Assembly (NCBI GenBank): GCA_017991555.1
Contig: JAGOQM010000002.1
Location: 1-64,000, forward strand
DNA: 64,000 nt
Source: Neisseriaceae bacterium
GTDB taxonomy: Bacteria > Pseudomonadota > Gammaproteobacteria > Burkholderiales > Neisseriaceae
Direction: 5' to 3'
This document shows positions 1 through 8,745 of the stretch, in pieces. Both the position numbers and the translations under genes were made by a program. Under the pieces are notes generated by a model that worked only from the letters and a program-made list of their open reading frames with translations, made no database searches and had not been told where the DNA came from. Positions within the stretch are counted from its first letter, which is position 1. The number at the start of each line of letters is the position of its first letter.

Positions 1-169
1 GTGCTCTGTCTCCTATAAAAGCGTGGTCGACAGCCACAAGCTTTTTGCCTGCTTCATCTGGCTCAATAGAACCTACTTCGGCGGCTCTACGGGACGGTAC
101 TTCACCTAAGGGATACACTGACAGAAGGTCGGTAAAATTGAGGCATGTCTTCTGCAAACAACAAACCAT
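1..169 (-). repeat. Dispersed palindromic element, copy 1 (cut by window edge)
   Basis: This is the end segment of an element that occurs in full at 22617-23306 and 53208-53891. It shares near-identical sequence with 53723-53891 and, in reverse complement, with 22617-22790. The end at 169 carries the terminal motif ATGGTTTGTTGTT on the minus strand, the same variant as copy 3. The rest of the copy lies left of the window. No transposase is visible. Confidence 0.85.
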
Positions 170-185
170 GGCCTTCCCCCTATAG

Positions 186-221
186 GTTTGGCCCTTAAGC
201 CATCAGACTTAAGGGCCAAAC
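186..221. terminator. Stem-loop downstream of the OFA transporter gene
   Basis: A perfect 14 bp inverted repeat, GTTTGGCCCTTAAG, surrounds an 8-base loop. It lies just past the stop codon of the minus-strand transporter gene, so it could end that transcript. There is no clear T-run in either direction, so a classical intrinsic terminator is uncertain. Confidence 0.4.
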
Positions 222-268
222 GGAGGATGACCCCGGTGCGCCAACCCCAGCCGAGCTGATTAAAAACC

Positions 269-1927
269 CTACATAAACGCCCCCACGCTAATTAAGGTGC
301 GGTACACGCCCCAAGCCAACGGCAAACCCACCGCTAACCAGGCCAAAGCGACCAACCCTGCTTGGCCACTTGGACCCGCGTCGCGCGCAGAGGCAAGGGC
401 CACCGGCGCTTGATCATGCGCTAGGCGCTTTTCTTCTGCCAATTCGGCCTCGGTCATAAAGTATTTGGGGTTCAAGGGCCGAATCATCAGGTTACAGATT
501 AAGCCCACCACCAGCATGCCCACCAAAATATACATGGTTTGGCTGTAAACCTGTGCCCGCTCTATCCCTAACGACAGCTGATAGTCACGCATGTAGTTCA
601 CCACGACCGGGCCCAAAATACCCGCAGTGGCCCAGGCGGTTAACAAGCGGCCATGAATCGCCCCCACCATCTGTGTACCGAACAGGTCGGCCAAATAGGC
701 CGGCACGGTCGCAAAACCACCACCATACATGCTTAAAATCAAGCAAAAGGCCGCCACAAACAGTAGCCGACTGTCTCCTGCTGCTGCGCTAGGAATGCTG
801 GCATACAGCAGCCCGCCCAGCACAAAAAAGACGGTATACGTCAGCTTACGCCCCAGCCGATCGGAAAAACTGGCCCAAACGAAGCGCCCACCAATGTTGA
901 ATAAGCTCAGCAAGGCGGTAAAGCCCGCCGCCACCCCCGCAATCGCGGTCAGCTGCTCGGCATTCAGCTCGGTAAAGCTAAGCGGCACCCCAATGAGCGA
1001 GCCCGCGAACACCTCTTGCAACATGGGGCTGGCAATGCCAATGACCCCAATGCCGGCGGAGACGTTCATGCACAACACCATCCACACCAGCCAGAATTGA
1101 GGAATGCCCCATACGCGCTTCACGTGAACGTGCTGCTTGGTCATCATGGCATTGCTTTTTTGCACCGGCGGCGTCCACCCCTCTGGCTGCCAGCCTGAGG
1201 GCGGCACCCGATAAGACAGCGCACCGCCCAACATAAAGACGAAATACACCAGCGCCATCACCACAAAAGTCGCCGCCACACCCACGCTGGTGGGACTAGA
1301 AAACCAGGCCATTAGCTCGGCGGCCAAAGGCGAACCGATCATGGCGCCGCCGCCAAAACCCATAATCGCCATGCCGGTGGCCATGCCCCGCCGATCCGGA
1401 AACCATTTGATGAGGGTACTGACCGGTGAAATATAGCCAAGGCCGAGGCCAATACCGCCAATGATGCCAGAGCCCAGGATCATCAACCAAAACTGGTGCC
1501 AATACACCCCTAACGCCGACAACAGCATCCCGCCTGACCAGCAGCAGGCGCTGACCACGCCCGCTTTACGCGGCCCTGCTCGCTCTAGCCAGCCACCCCA
1601 AAGCGCCGCGGAACTGCCCAGCAGCACAAAGAATAAAGTGTACATCCAGCCTAAAGTTGAAATTTTCCAGTCGCACTGGGTGGTGAATAATTCGCGCCAA
1701 AAGCCCACTTCAGGGCCACAGGCGAGGGGCGCATCCACGCCAAGGGCACGCGACAGCGGCAACCAAAACACCGAAAAGCCATAGGCCATGCCAATGCACA
1801 GGTGAATGGCCAAAGCCGCCGGCGGCACCAACCACCGGTTGAACCCAGGCTTGGCAATGATGCGTTCTTTCGATAAAAAAGCGGCAGGTTTCGTCGTCCC
1901 CGCCGCTGCTTGCGTCAATTTTGACAT
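269..1927 (-). CDS. OFA-family MFS transporter, probable formate/oxalate carrier
   Basis: A 552-residue inner-membrane protein of the major facilitator superfamily. The first membrane helix (about residues 34-56) and the segment near 400-445 with GGGFATVPAYLADLFG and GRLLTAWATAGILGP are typical of the oxalate/formate antiporter (OFA) group, which includes E. coli YhjX. It is longer than the roughly 400 residues usual for that group, with an extra periplasmic loop near residues 64-90 and an additional C-terminal hydrophobic segment. The start has a good AAGGAA ribosome site. It lies downstream of an HPP protein and formate dehydrogenase on the same strand, which suggests formate as the substrate. 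Lactate or another monocarboxylate is possible. Confidence 0.8.
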   Translation of the reverse strand: MSKLTQAAAGTTKPAAFLSKERIIAKPGFNRWLVPPAALAIHLCIGMAYGFSVFWLPLSRALGVDAPLACGPEVGFWRELFTTQCDWKISTLGWMYTLFFVLLGSSAALWGGWLERAGPRKAGVVSACCWSGGMLLSALGVYWHQFWLMILGSGIIGGIGLGLGYISPVSTLIKWFPDRRGMATGMAIMGFGGGAMIGSPLAAELMAWFSSPTSVGVAATFVVMALVYFVFMLGGALSYRVPPSGWQPEGWTPPVQKSNAMMTKQHVHVKRVWGIPQFWLVWMVLCMNVSAGIGVIGIASPMLQEVFAGSLIGVPLSFTELNAEQLTAIAGVAAGFTALLSLFNIGGRFVWASFSDRLGRKLTYTVFFVLGGLLYASIPSAAAGDSRLLFVAAFCLILSMYGGGFATVPAYLADLFGTQMVGAIHGRLLTAWATAGILGPVVVNYMRDYQLSLGIERAQVYSQTMYILVGMLVVGLICNLMIRPLNPKYFMTEAELAEEKRLAHDQAPVALASARDAGPSGQAGLVALAWLAVGLPLAWGVYRTLISVGAFM

Positions 1928-1965
1928 GCTGTTTCCTTTACACGAATCACAGACGTGCGCGCCAT

Positions 1966-2484
1966 TTAAGCATGGGCGGCCTCGTAGCGTTGCCGTAACC
2001 GCGCATAGCCGGTGGCCAACACAACCAGCAAGACGGCCCCCAGCAGCGTCGGCAGCAATAAGAACAGCCAGCCGGGGTCGCTTAAAAAAATAATTACTGG
2101 GTTGCTGCCCGCAGGCGGATGCGTGGTTTGGCTAAACAACATCAGCATCGCCGCTGCGGCGCCCGCTAGGGCCAAAGACCACCAGCTGGGGCCAAGCAGC
2201 CACAAACACAGCAGCCCCACCAGCGAACACAAAAAGTGCCCCCCGATGACGTTACGCGGCTGTGAAAACGGGCCGTTAGGAAAACCAAACAACAGCACAC
2301 AGCTGGCACCAAAGGAGCCCAACAGCCATGGCTGGCCGCTAAATGCAGCCAGCAAAGCCACCGCACTCAGGCCCACAAACACCCCGCCGCCGGCCCAAGC
2401 CACGTCAGCCCAAGGCAGCCGCGGCGCCGAAGGTACACACCATCGGCTCAGCAAACGTCTGAATAGATTAAACATGATAACCAT
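1966..2484 (-). CDS. HPP-family integral membrane protein
   Basis: A protein of about 172 residues with several hydrophobic segments and the family signatures FGASCVLLF, QPRNVIGGH and THPPAGSNP, the last containing the name-giving HPP motif. HPP proteins are small membrane proteins; some plant and cyanobacterial members have been linked to nitrite transport, but the role here is unknown. I chose the ATG at 2484 (2475 is also possible) because the longer reading frame, from 2574, would overlap the formate dehydrogenase end by about 80 bases and its extra N-terminus is not family-like. The gene sits between formate dehydrogenase and the formate-type transporter, so all three are probably co-transcribed. 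Confidence 0.75.
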   Translation of the reverse strand: MVIMFNLFRRLLSRWCVPSAPRLPWADVAWAGGGVFVGLSAVALLAAFSGQPWLLGSFGASCVLLFGFPNGPFSQPRNVIGGHFLCSLVGLLCLWLLGPSWWSLALAGAAAAMLMLFSQTTHPPAGSNPVIIFLSDPGWLFLLLPTLLGAVLLVVLATGYARLRQRYEAAHA

Positions 2485-2491
2485 CTTTAAA

Positions 2492-3685
2492 TCAATAACG
2501 TGCGGCGTCTTCCGAACCCGTCGTGGTGTTGCCTGCGCTGTAAGAATGCGCCCCCACTCCGGCCAGGGCGCCATTTTGCACGATTAAATACTCATCGCGA
2601 ATGGGCTCATCGGCAAAATAGCACTCTAGAATTTCCCTAACCCCAGCCGCATAACGGGTCTGGGCCGAAAGGCTGGTGCCGGAAATGTGCGGCGTCATGC
2701 CATGATTGGGCATGCTGCGCCAAGGGTGATCTGCCGGCGCGGGCTGAGGAAACCACACGTCACCCGCATAGCCAGCCAACTGGCCTGCCTCCAAAGCCGC
2801 GACGATGGCGTCAGTGTCGCATAACTTACCGCGGGCGGTGTTGATCAAATATGCCCCACGCTTAAAGTCCTGTAGGGAATCAGCATTAATCATGTGTTCG
2901 GTTTCTGGGTGCAGCGGACAGTTGAGCGTCACCACATCGCAGGCCTCAGCCAAGCTGGCCAAACTGCTGTGATGGGTCAGATTTAATTCAGTCTCAACGC
3001 TGGCAGGCAGGCGATGCCGATCCATATAATGTAGGTTCACATCAAACGGCTTCAGCAAGCGCAACACGCGTAGGCCAATCCGCCCTGCCGCGACGGTGCC
3101 AACGTGCATGCCTTCTAAGTCATACGAACGCGCCACGCAGTCGGCTATGTTCCAGCCGCCCTTCATCACCCAGTTGTACGACGGAATATAGTTGCGCACC
3201 AGGCCCAAAATCATCATCACCACGTGTTCAGCGACGCTGTTGCTGTTGCAATAGGTGACTTCGGCCACGGTCACGTTGTGATCGATGGCGGCCTGTAAAT
3301 CGGTGTGGTCAGAACCGATGCCAGCGGTCACGATCATTTTTAAATTTTTGGCCTTAGCAAAACGCTCTGCTGTCATATAGGCCGGCCAAAACGGTTGTGA
3401 AATGACAATTTCTGCATCAGCCAACTCTTGGTCTAAGACGCTGTTGTCGCCATCTTTACTGGACGTCACAATCAATTCATGGCCAAGACCTTCTAAATAA
3501 TCGCGTAGGCCAAGGGCGCCCGACACGCTGCCCAACAGCGTCCCGGGAATAAAGTCAATGGCCTTGGGCGTGGGCAAGGTTTGGCCGTCAGGATAGCGTT
3601 CGAGCTTAGGCAAGCCGTCGCGCGCATAGCTGCTGGGGTAGCCGGTGATGGGGTCGTCGTATAAGACACAAATGATTTTCGCCAT
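2492..3685 (-). CDS. fdh: NAD-dependent formate dehydrogenase
   Basis: A 397-residue cytoplasmic enzyme of the D-2-hydroxyacid dehydrogenase fold that oxidises formate to CO2 while reducing NAD+. The length matches the metal-free formate dehydrogenase of Pseudomonas sp. 101 (400 residues). The NAD-binding loop reads VGTVAAGRIGLRVLR, the substrate asparagine lies in the TYCNSNSVAEH segment, the catalytic arginine is in NTARGKL, and the catalytic histidine is in MTPHISGTSL. The start is preceded by a strong GAGGAG ribosome site. Downstream genes encode a membrane protein and an OFA transporter, consistent with formate import and use as an electron donor. The call is secure, although cofactor preference cannot be proven from sequence alone. 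Confidence 0.93.
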   Translation of the reverse strand: MAKIICVLYDDPITGYPSSYARDGLPKLERYPDGQTLPTPKAIDFIPGTLLGSVSGALGLRDYLEGLGHELIVTSSKDGDNSVLDQELADAEIVISQPFWPAYMTAERFAKAKNLKMIVTAGIGSDHTDLQAAIDHNVTVAEVTYCNSNSVAEHVVMMILGLVRNYIPSYNWVMKGGWNIADCVARSYDLEGMHVGTVAAGRIGLRVLRLLKPFDVNLHYMDRHRLPASVETELNLTHHSSLASLAEACDVVTLNCPLHPETEHMINADSLQDFKRGAYLINTARGKLCDTDAIVAALEAGQLAGYAGDVWFPQPAPADHPWRSMPNHGMTPHISGTSLSAQTRYAAGVREILECYFADEPIRDEYLIVQNGALAGVGAHSYSAGNTTTGSEDAARY

Positions 3686-4095
3686 GATGTTGCTCCTCTT
3701 GATTCAATGAAGGTAAACGGATAAAACAACTAAGGCGGCGGCCATTGACTGTTCGATACAAATGCTTTTAAGTCATTGTTTCGTCATTATTTTATACGGC
3801 CCCGCCTATGGGTTTAATTTTGCACAAAGCCTGTGGCGAAGCTAATCGTTTGATGTGATGGGGTGATAAGCGATGATTATGAGTCGCCATAATGAAAGTG
3901 CGATTTGTCATCGGCCACTCGCGGGCGTGTCAATATAAAGCGCAGAGGATCAGGGGATGGATGGGGCATAAAGGCCACCAGACGCAAGCAATGACAAAAT
4001 TTAAGGGTGGTCTCATTACAAGTTTTTGTGAAAAAAGGTGCCATTTTGAATAACTCATGAACATAATCACCAAGTAAGTAGTGCGTCCCAATAAA
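3686..4095. other. Intergenic region upstream of fdh
   Basis: About 450 bases separate the divergent fdh and the AT-rich membrane protein gene. The part near 3686-3760 should hold the fdh promoter and leader. I see no convincing open reading frame, strong hairpin or recognisable operator in the remainder. Confidence 0.5.
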
Positions 4096-4126
4096 ATGAC
4101 ATGTGGTAATATGCCTTTTTTATAAT
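4096..4126 (+). promoter_or_regulatory. Candidate sigma-70 promoter for the AT-rich membrane protein gene
   Basis: An ATGACA at 4096-4101 is followed after 19 bases by a perfect TATAAT at 4121-4126. The start codon at 4143 is only 16 bases beyond the -10 box, so the transcript would have a leader of about ten bases and little room for a ribosome site. The spacing is slightly longer than optimal. Confidence 0.45.
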
Positions 4127-4142
4127 ATAATATGGATGCAAA

Positions 4143-5456
4143 ATGTTTGGATGGGTTAAAAAAAACTATTTAGCCAAAGCGCTAGCAAGCAATAAGGTAG
4201 AGCTGGTCGAGATAATGGATAAGAAATTACTGCAATCACGACAGGAGATTATTAAACACTTAACCTCAGAAAAGAATACGGGTGTTACCACGGCACAAGA
4301 GCCTACCCAAGTTAACATCCTGACTTTTAAAAATATTGATTTGATCTTAAAACTAATCGCGCTCTTATCAATCATCTCAACCGCTTGGGGTGCTTTAGCG
4401 ATCTTTCATTATTTACAGGATATTGGCTATCAAGTCCTTTTTTCTAGCGCTCTAGCCAACTCATCAAGCTTAATCACCATAGCATTTACATTTACGCTAC
4501 TTATTATCCTCACATATGGCATCTCTTATGTTTCTCCTTATGTATTAATGTCACATCTAAATCATAAAGACACAAGCAACCCTCAAAAATATTACAAGAT
4601 GATTGCCACGCTATTGATTATCCAGCTAATCCTGACCATAGCCTTCATATTTTGTTATGCCCACCACAGAATACTACAGGTTTATACAAACGTATTTTTA
4701 TACGGCATTATATTATTTCCATCGGCTATATTTTTAATTTATTTAGTATTTCTTACTAAAAAGGAGGTCATTCACGACAGGATAACTTTATTCTGCTTCT
4801 CTTTCTTTACTTTATTTTCCTCATTTGCCACGACAATCTATAGCATTCTCCTGATCTCAGGATGGTTTGACCTTGAGCGAAACAATGCCAAAGAATCTCT
4901 GTTCTCTATCACCATGGCTGCTGTAATTATCATTGGCTTGGCTATTTTTAATTGGTCCGTTTCTTATCATAAAATTAATGAGAAAAAAGAAACGCAATGG
5001 TGGGGGTTTCCCGCCATGAGCTTATTTATTTTGGGCATTATATTGCCCACGCTACCAACGTCAAAAATAAACCAAAACATGATGTGGACAATTGGGTATA
5101 TAGAACAACCGACTGATGCTCGTCCTTATACTTTCAATTCAAAAGACTCTGATATCTATCAAAACTTACAACAAAACAAGCAAAACAAAACACCAAATAG
5201 TCCCGAAATAAATACCCCTACTCCCTACATGATTGGCTATCTTGCTTGGAACTTAGGTGAATATAAAGTTTTCTGCCCTAGAGATACCGTGACCGCTTCA
5301 GACATGAAGCAAAATTGCATACAAATTAAAGCTGATCAACTACAGGTTTTACCCAGATCGGTGCTTAATCCCACTAGGCCTATTGGTTTAATCCTCACCC
5401 AATCTATTGAAAAACTTAACCCTCCTCAACGTCCAAACCAGGCCAATTCACGCTGA
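4143..5456 (+). CDS. AT-rich polytopic membrane protein of unknown function
   Basis: I do not recognise this 437-residue protein. It has a basic, soluble N-terminus of about 60 residues, then about seven hydrophobic segments (near 67-91, 109-129, 152-172, 184-204, 217-243, 258-275 and 293-309) and a hydrophilic C-terminal domain of about 125 residues with two cysteines. The gene is strikingly AT-rich, with lysine, asparagine and isoleucine codons ending in A or T, while both neighbours are GC-rich. It converges on cysG and the two frames overlap by 31 bases. These signs suggest recent horizontal acquisition. A receptor, sensor or defence membrane component are all possible, but nothing in the sequence decides this. 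Confidence 0.7.
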   Translation: MFGWVKKNYLAKALASNKVELVEIMDKKLLQSRQEIIKHLTSEKNTGVTTAQEPTQVNILTFKNIDLILKLIALLSIISTAWGALAIFHYLQDIGYQVLFSSALANSSSLITIAFTFTLLIILTYGISYVSPYVLMSHLNHKDTSNPQKYYKMIATLLIIQLILTIAFIFCYAHHRILQVYTNVFLYGIILFPSAIFLIYLVFLTKKEVIHDRITLFCFSFFTLFSSFATTIYSILLISGWFDLERNNAKESLFSITMAAVIIIGLAIFNWSVSYHKINEKKETQWWGFPAMSLFILGIILPTLPTSKINQNMMWTIGYIEQPTDARPYTFNSKDSDIYQNLQQNKQNKTPNSPEINTPTPYMIGYLAWNLGEYKVFCPRDTVTASDMKQNCIQIKADQLQVLPRSVLNPTRPIGLILTQSIEKLNPPQRPNQANSR

Positions 5457-6796
5457 AGCGCCACCACTTCACCGATCACGATTAAGGCCGGCGTCGGTGC
5501 GTCCTGCGCCAACGTTGCCAGTTCGGCCAAGACGCCGCTGCGCACGCTTTGCGTTGGCAAGGTGCCCTGGCTGATGATGGCCACCGGGGTGTCTGGGCCG
5601 CGGCCATGCTGAATGAGGGCGGCGCTGATGTCGGCGGCCTTGATTGTGCCCATGTACACCACCAGCGTTTGTCGACCACGGGCCAAGGTAGACCAATCCA
5701 GCTCATGACCATCGGGGCGGCAGTGGCCGGTAATGAACAGCGCCGTTTGGGCGTGGTCGCGATGGGTTAAGGGTATCCCCGCATAGGCCGTGGCGCCTAA
5801 TGCGGCGGTGATGCCTGGCACAACTTCAAACGGAATGCCCGCTTGCGCCAACGCTTCCAGCTCTTCGCCGCCACGGCCAAAAACAAAGGGGTCGCCGCCC
5901 TTCAGACGCACCACTTTTTTACCCGCCAAAGCATAGTCTAGCAACAGCTGATTGGTCTCTTCTTGCGCCACTTGGTGGCCACCGGCACGCTTGCCCACGG
6001 CCACCTTATCGGCGTCACGTCGAATCAGGTTCAATACGTCTGGCCCCACCAGCGCATCATAAAGCACCACATCCGCATTTTGAATCGCCTGGAGGCCTTT
6101 TAAGGTCAGTAAGCCGGCGTCGCCCGGCCCGGCCCCCACCAAAATGACTTCGCCACCGCTGGGCTCATGGCCGTCCAGCTGCGCCGCCAGTAGCGCCTCC
6201 GCCTGATCATCCTGGCCTTGGCGCACCGCCTGTTCAAAGGGGCCGCTAAACAACCGTTCCCAAAAGTAGCGCCGTTCATTAAATTCCGTAATGCGGACTT
6301 TGACTCTGGTGCGCCAAGCAGCCGCCAGACTGGCCATACGGCCAATGTGCTGCGGCAATATGGCCTCAATGCGCTCACGCCATTGGCGCGCCAATACTGG
6401 GGCGGCACCACCGCTGGAAATGGCAATTTGAATCGGGCCTCGATCAATCACCGCTGGGGTAATAAAGCCGCACAAAGCCTGATCGTCCACCACATTAACC
6501 CAGCGATGGCGCGCTTCTGCTGCCAAAAATACCTGTTGATTCAGCGCTTGGTCATCGGTGGCGGCAATCACCAACCACACCCCATCAATCTGTTCTGGGC
6601 TAAAGCTGGCCGCGAGCCACGACACCTGGCCGGCGTCTAACCACGCTTGAATGCCTTGATTCAGCTTAGGCGCCACCAGCTGTACCAGGGCCTCACTCTT
6701 TAAGAGTGCCGCCACTTTGCGTTCGGCTACCGTGCCGCCGCCCACCACCAACACCGGTTTATGGGCAAGGTCTGTAAATATTGGGAAATAGGCCAT
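5426..6796 (-). CDS. cysG: Siroheme synthase (multifunctional)
   Basis: A 456-residue cytoplasmic enzyme, the same length as E. coli CysG (457). The N-terminal half (about 1-210) is the precorrin-2 dehydrogenase / sirohydrochlorin ferrochelatase module, with the NAD-binding motif [13 protein letters not shown]. The C-terminal half is uroporphyrinogen-III C-methyltransferase, with [31 protein letters not shown] and [10 protein letters not shown]. It makes the siroheme used by the sulfite reductase CysI encoded divergently. The upstream region is shared with cysH and has a palindromic box about 40 bases before the start codon. The 3' end overlaps the convergent AT-rich gene by 31 bases. Confidence 0.95.
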   Translation of the reverse strand: MAYFPIFTDLAHKPVLVVGGGTVAERKVAALLKSEALVQLVAPKLNQGIQAWLDAGQVSWLAASFSPEQIDGVWLVIAATDDQALNQQVFLAAEARHRWVNVVDDQALCGFITPAVIDRGPIQIAISSGGAAPVLARQWRERIEAILPQHIGRMASLAAAWRTRVKVRITEFNERRYFWERLFSGPFEQAVRQGQDDQAEALLAAQLDGHEPSGGEVILVGAGPGDAGLLTLKGLQAIQNADVVLYDALVGPDVLNLIRRDADKVAVGKRAGGHQVAQEETNQLLLDYALAGKKVVRLKGGDPFVFGRGGEELEALAQAGIPFEVVPGITAALGATAYAGIPLTHRDHAQTALFITGHCRPDGHELDWSTLARGRQTLVVYMGTIKAADISAALIQHGRGPDTPVAIISQGTLPTQSVRSGVLAELATLAQDAPTPALIVIGEVVALQRELAWFGR

Positions 6797-6835
6797 GGAT
6801 CATCCTCAGCGGTTAGTCTTCAAAATCGCCAATTT

Positions 6836-6851
6836 AGACGTCTAGACATAA
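6836..6851 (+). promoter_or_regulatory. Tandem MetJ-like box, cysG side
   Basis: A perfect AGACGTCT at 6836-6843 is followed directly by AGACATAA at 6844-6851. The 8-mer equals the classical MetJ operator unit, which in gammaproteobacteria works as adjacent tandem copies. The site lies about 40 bases upstream of the cysG start. The mirror-image copy is at 6957-6972. The binding protein is unknown. Confidence 0.6.
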
Positions 6852-6956
6852 ATAGTAAAATACCCAATTAACCTATACTAACAACCTTTGGTTATATAAA
6901 GCACTGAATATATTCATAGATTATTTTGTTATAAGCTCAGCTGTTTATGTTCTTTT

Positions 6957-6972
6957 ACACGTCTAGACGTCT
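6957..6972 (-). promoter_or_regulatory. Tandem MetJ-like box, cysH side
   Basis: On the minus strand this reads AGACGTCT then AGACGTGT, so it is the inverted counterpart of the 6836-6851 site. It ends about 47 bases before the cysH start codon. The two sites sit almost symmetrically about the divergent promoter region, as expected for one regulator controlling both transcripts. Confidence 0.6.
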
Positions 6973-7018
6973 ATTGCTACGATGAATTAATGACAAAACC
7001 AAAAACGGAGTCACCTAC

Positions 7019-7780
7019 ATGGGCAGCCAACTTAAATCCAGCGGATGGCAACCACCGCCAATCACCGCCACGGTACAACAAACCTTACCCAGCAAAATAC
7101 GCCTTTTAGACACCCGCCTGCGCTACATCACCGAGCAGGCAAGCGACAGCCGCCTGGCCTCTAGCCTGGCTGCGGAAGACATGGTGCTCACCGACGCAAT
7201 TGCGCGCCAGCGCCTGCCAATAACGGTGTTTACCCTTGCCACCGGCAAGCTCCACGCCGAAACCTTGGCCTTGCTGCCCCAAATCAGCCAGCGCTATGGC
7301 CTTGAGGTGAACACCATCGCGCCTGACCCCGCCACTGCCGCGGCCTATGAGGCAGAGCATGGGCCGCTGGCCTTTTACGAAAGCGTGGCCCTACGCCAAC
7401 GCTGCTGCCACATCCGCAAAATTGAACCACTCAACCGTGCTTTGGTCGGGGCCGACGCTTGGCTGACCGGTCAGCGCCAGGCGCAGTCGATTACGCGCGC
7501 TGAGCTGCCGTTTCATGAAGCGGATGAAGCGCGCCAAATGCACAAATTTAACCCGCTGTTCGACTGGTCGGAAGCCGACGTTTGGGCCTACATTCAGCAT
7601 TTTAACGTCCCCAGCAATGCCCTTTATCAGCAAGGCTATCCCAGCATTGGCTGTGCGCCTTGCACCAAGCCCATACGCCTCGGTGAGGACATTCGCGCGG
7701 GGCGTTGGTGGTGGGAACAGCAAGACAGCAAAGAGTGTGGCCTCCACCACAACCACAACCTTAACCATAGCGAGCCCTAG
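7019..7780 (+). CDS. cysH: Adenylyl-sulfate (APS) reductase, Fe-S type
   Basis: A 253-residue enzyme that reduces adenylyl sulfate to sulfite with thioredoxin as donor. It has the cysteine pair in RQRCCHIRK and a later GCAPC motif. These four cysteines bind the [4Fe-4S] cluster found in APS reductases and absent from E. coli-type PAPS reductases. The C-terminal KECGLH motif holds the catalytic cysteine. No APS kinase gene or CysC domain is present in the cluster, which agrees with direct use of APS. The gene starts 47 bases after the operator-like box with a GGAG ribosome site. It heads the operon cysH-D-N-J-I and ends one base before cysD starts. Confidence 0.92.
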   Translation: MGSQLKSSGWQPPPITATVQQTLPSKIRLLDTRLRYITEQASDSRLASSLAAEDMVLTDAIARQRLPITVFTLATGKLHAETLALLPQISQRYGLEVNTIAPDPATAAAYEAEHGPLAFYESVALRQRCCHIRKIEPLNRALVGADAWLTGQRQAQSITRAELPFHEADEARQMHKFNPLFDWSEADVWAYIQHFNVPSNALYQQGYPSIGCAPCTKPIRLGEDIRAGRWWWEQQDSKECGLHHNHNLNHSEP

Positions 7781-7781
7781 C

Positions 7782-8699
7782 ATGACTTCATTACACAATA
7801 CCCATCTTGACTGGCTCGAAGCCGAAGCCATCCACATCATCCGTGAGGTGGCCGCCGAAGCGCGCCACCCAGCGCTGCTTTTTTCTGGTGGCAAAGACTC
7901 GGTGGTGTTGCTGGCCTTGGCATGCAAAGCCTTTGCCTTAACCGGCAGGCCATTGCGCCTACCCTTCACTTTGGTGCACATCGACACCGGCCACAACTAC
8001 CCTGAAGTCATTGCCTTTCGGGACCAAACCGTGGCCCGCGTGGGCGCGCCGCTGGTGGTTGGCCACGTTGAAACGTCGATGGCCAAAGGCACCGTCGTCT
8101 TACGCAAAGCCACCGACTCACGCAACGCTGCCCAAGCTGTCACCCTATTGGAAACCATTGCCGAACATGGCTTTGACGCCTTAATGGGCGGAGCCAGACG
8201 CGATGAAGAAAAAGCCCGCGCCAAAGAACGCATCTTTTCATTTAGGGATGAGTTTGGCCAGTGGGACCCGAAGGCCCAACGGCCCGAACTATGGTCGCTG
8301 TACAACACCCGCTTGAACCCCGGCGAACACATGCGCGTCTTCCCCATTTCGAACTGGACCGAATTAGACATTTGGCAATACATCGAGCGCGAAGGCTTGG
8401 CCCTGCCCCCAATTTACTATGCCCACCAACGCGAAGTGGTCGAGCGCAAAGGCCTATTGGTGCCCGTCACCGACTACACCCCCAAGGCCGCTGATGAAAC
8501 CAGCAGCGTGCGCTCGGTCCGTTTTCGCACCGTCGGCGACATCAGCTGCACCTGCCCCGTCGCCAGTGAGGCCGCCACCGCGCGCGACATCATTCGAGAA
8601 ACGGCGCTCACCACCGTATCCGAACGCAGCGCCACCCGCTTAGACGATCAGGTGTCTGAGGCGGCCATGGAAACCCGTAAACGCGCGGGCTATTTTTAA
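7782..8699 (+). CDS. cysD: Sulfate adenylyltransferase subunit 2
   Basis: A 305-residue subunit of ATP sulfurylase. Together with CysN it activates sulfate with ATP to form APS in the cytoplasm. The PP-loop nucleotide motif FSGGKDSVV is near residue 33, and the motifs GGARRDEEKAR and FPISNWTELDIWQYI are typical of CysD. The ATG at 7782 directly follows the cysH stop codon. An open frame extends upstream to 7515, but that part overlaps cysH and is not homologous to CysD, so it is rejected. The gene product works with CysN encoded 46 bases downstream. Confidence 0.95.
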   Translation: MTSLHNTHLDWLEAEAIHIIREVAAEARHPALLFSGGKDSVVLLALACKAFALTGRPLRLPFTLVHIDTGHNYPEVIAFRDQTVARVGAPLVVGHVETSMAKGTVVLRKATDSRNAAQAVTLLETIAEHGFDALMGGARRDEEKARAKERIFSFRDEFGQWDPKAQRPELWSLYNTRLNPGEHMRVFPISNWTELDIWQYIEREGLALPPIYYAHQREVVERKGLLVPVTDYTPKAADETSSVRSVRFRTVGDISCTCPVASEAATARDIIRETALTTVSERSATRLDDQVSEAAMETRKRAGYF

Positions 8700-8745
8700 C
8701 AGATTCGTTGTGATTCTTTCTTAGACTCGTCAACAAAGGACCCTC

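Noticed and set aside
7515..7781. N-terminal extension of cysD
   Set aside because: It overlaps cysH in another frame, and the family start is the ATG at 7782 just after the cysH stop codon.
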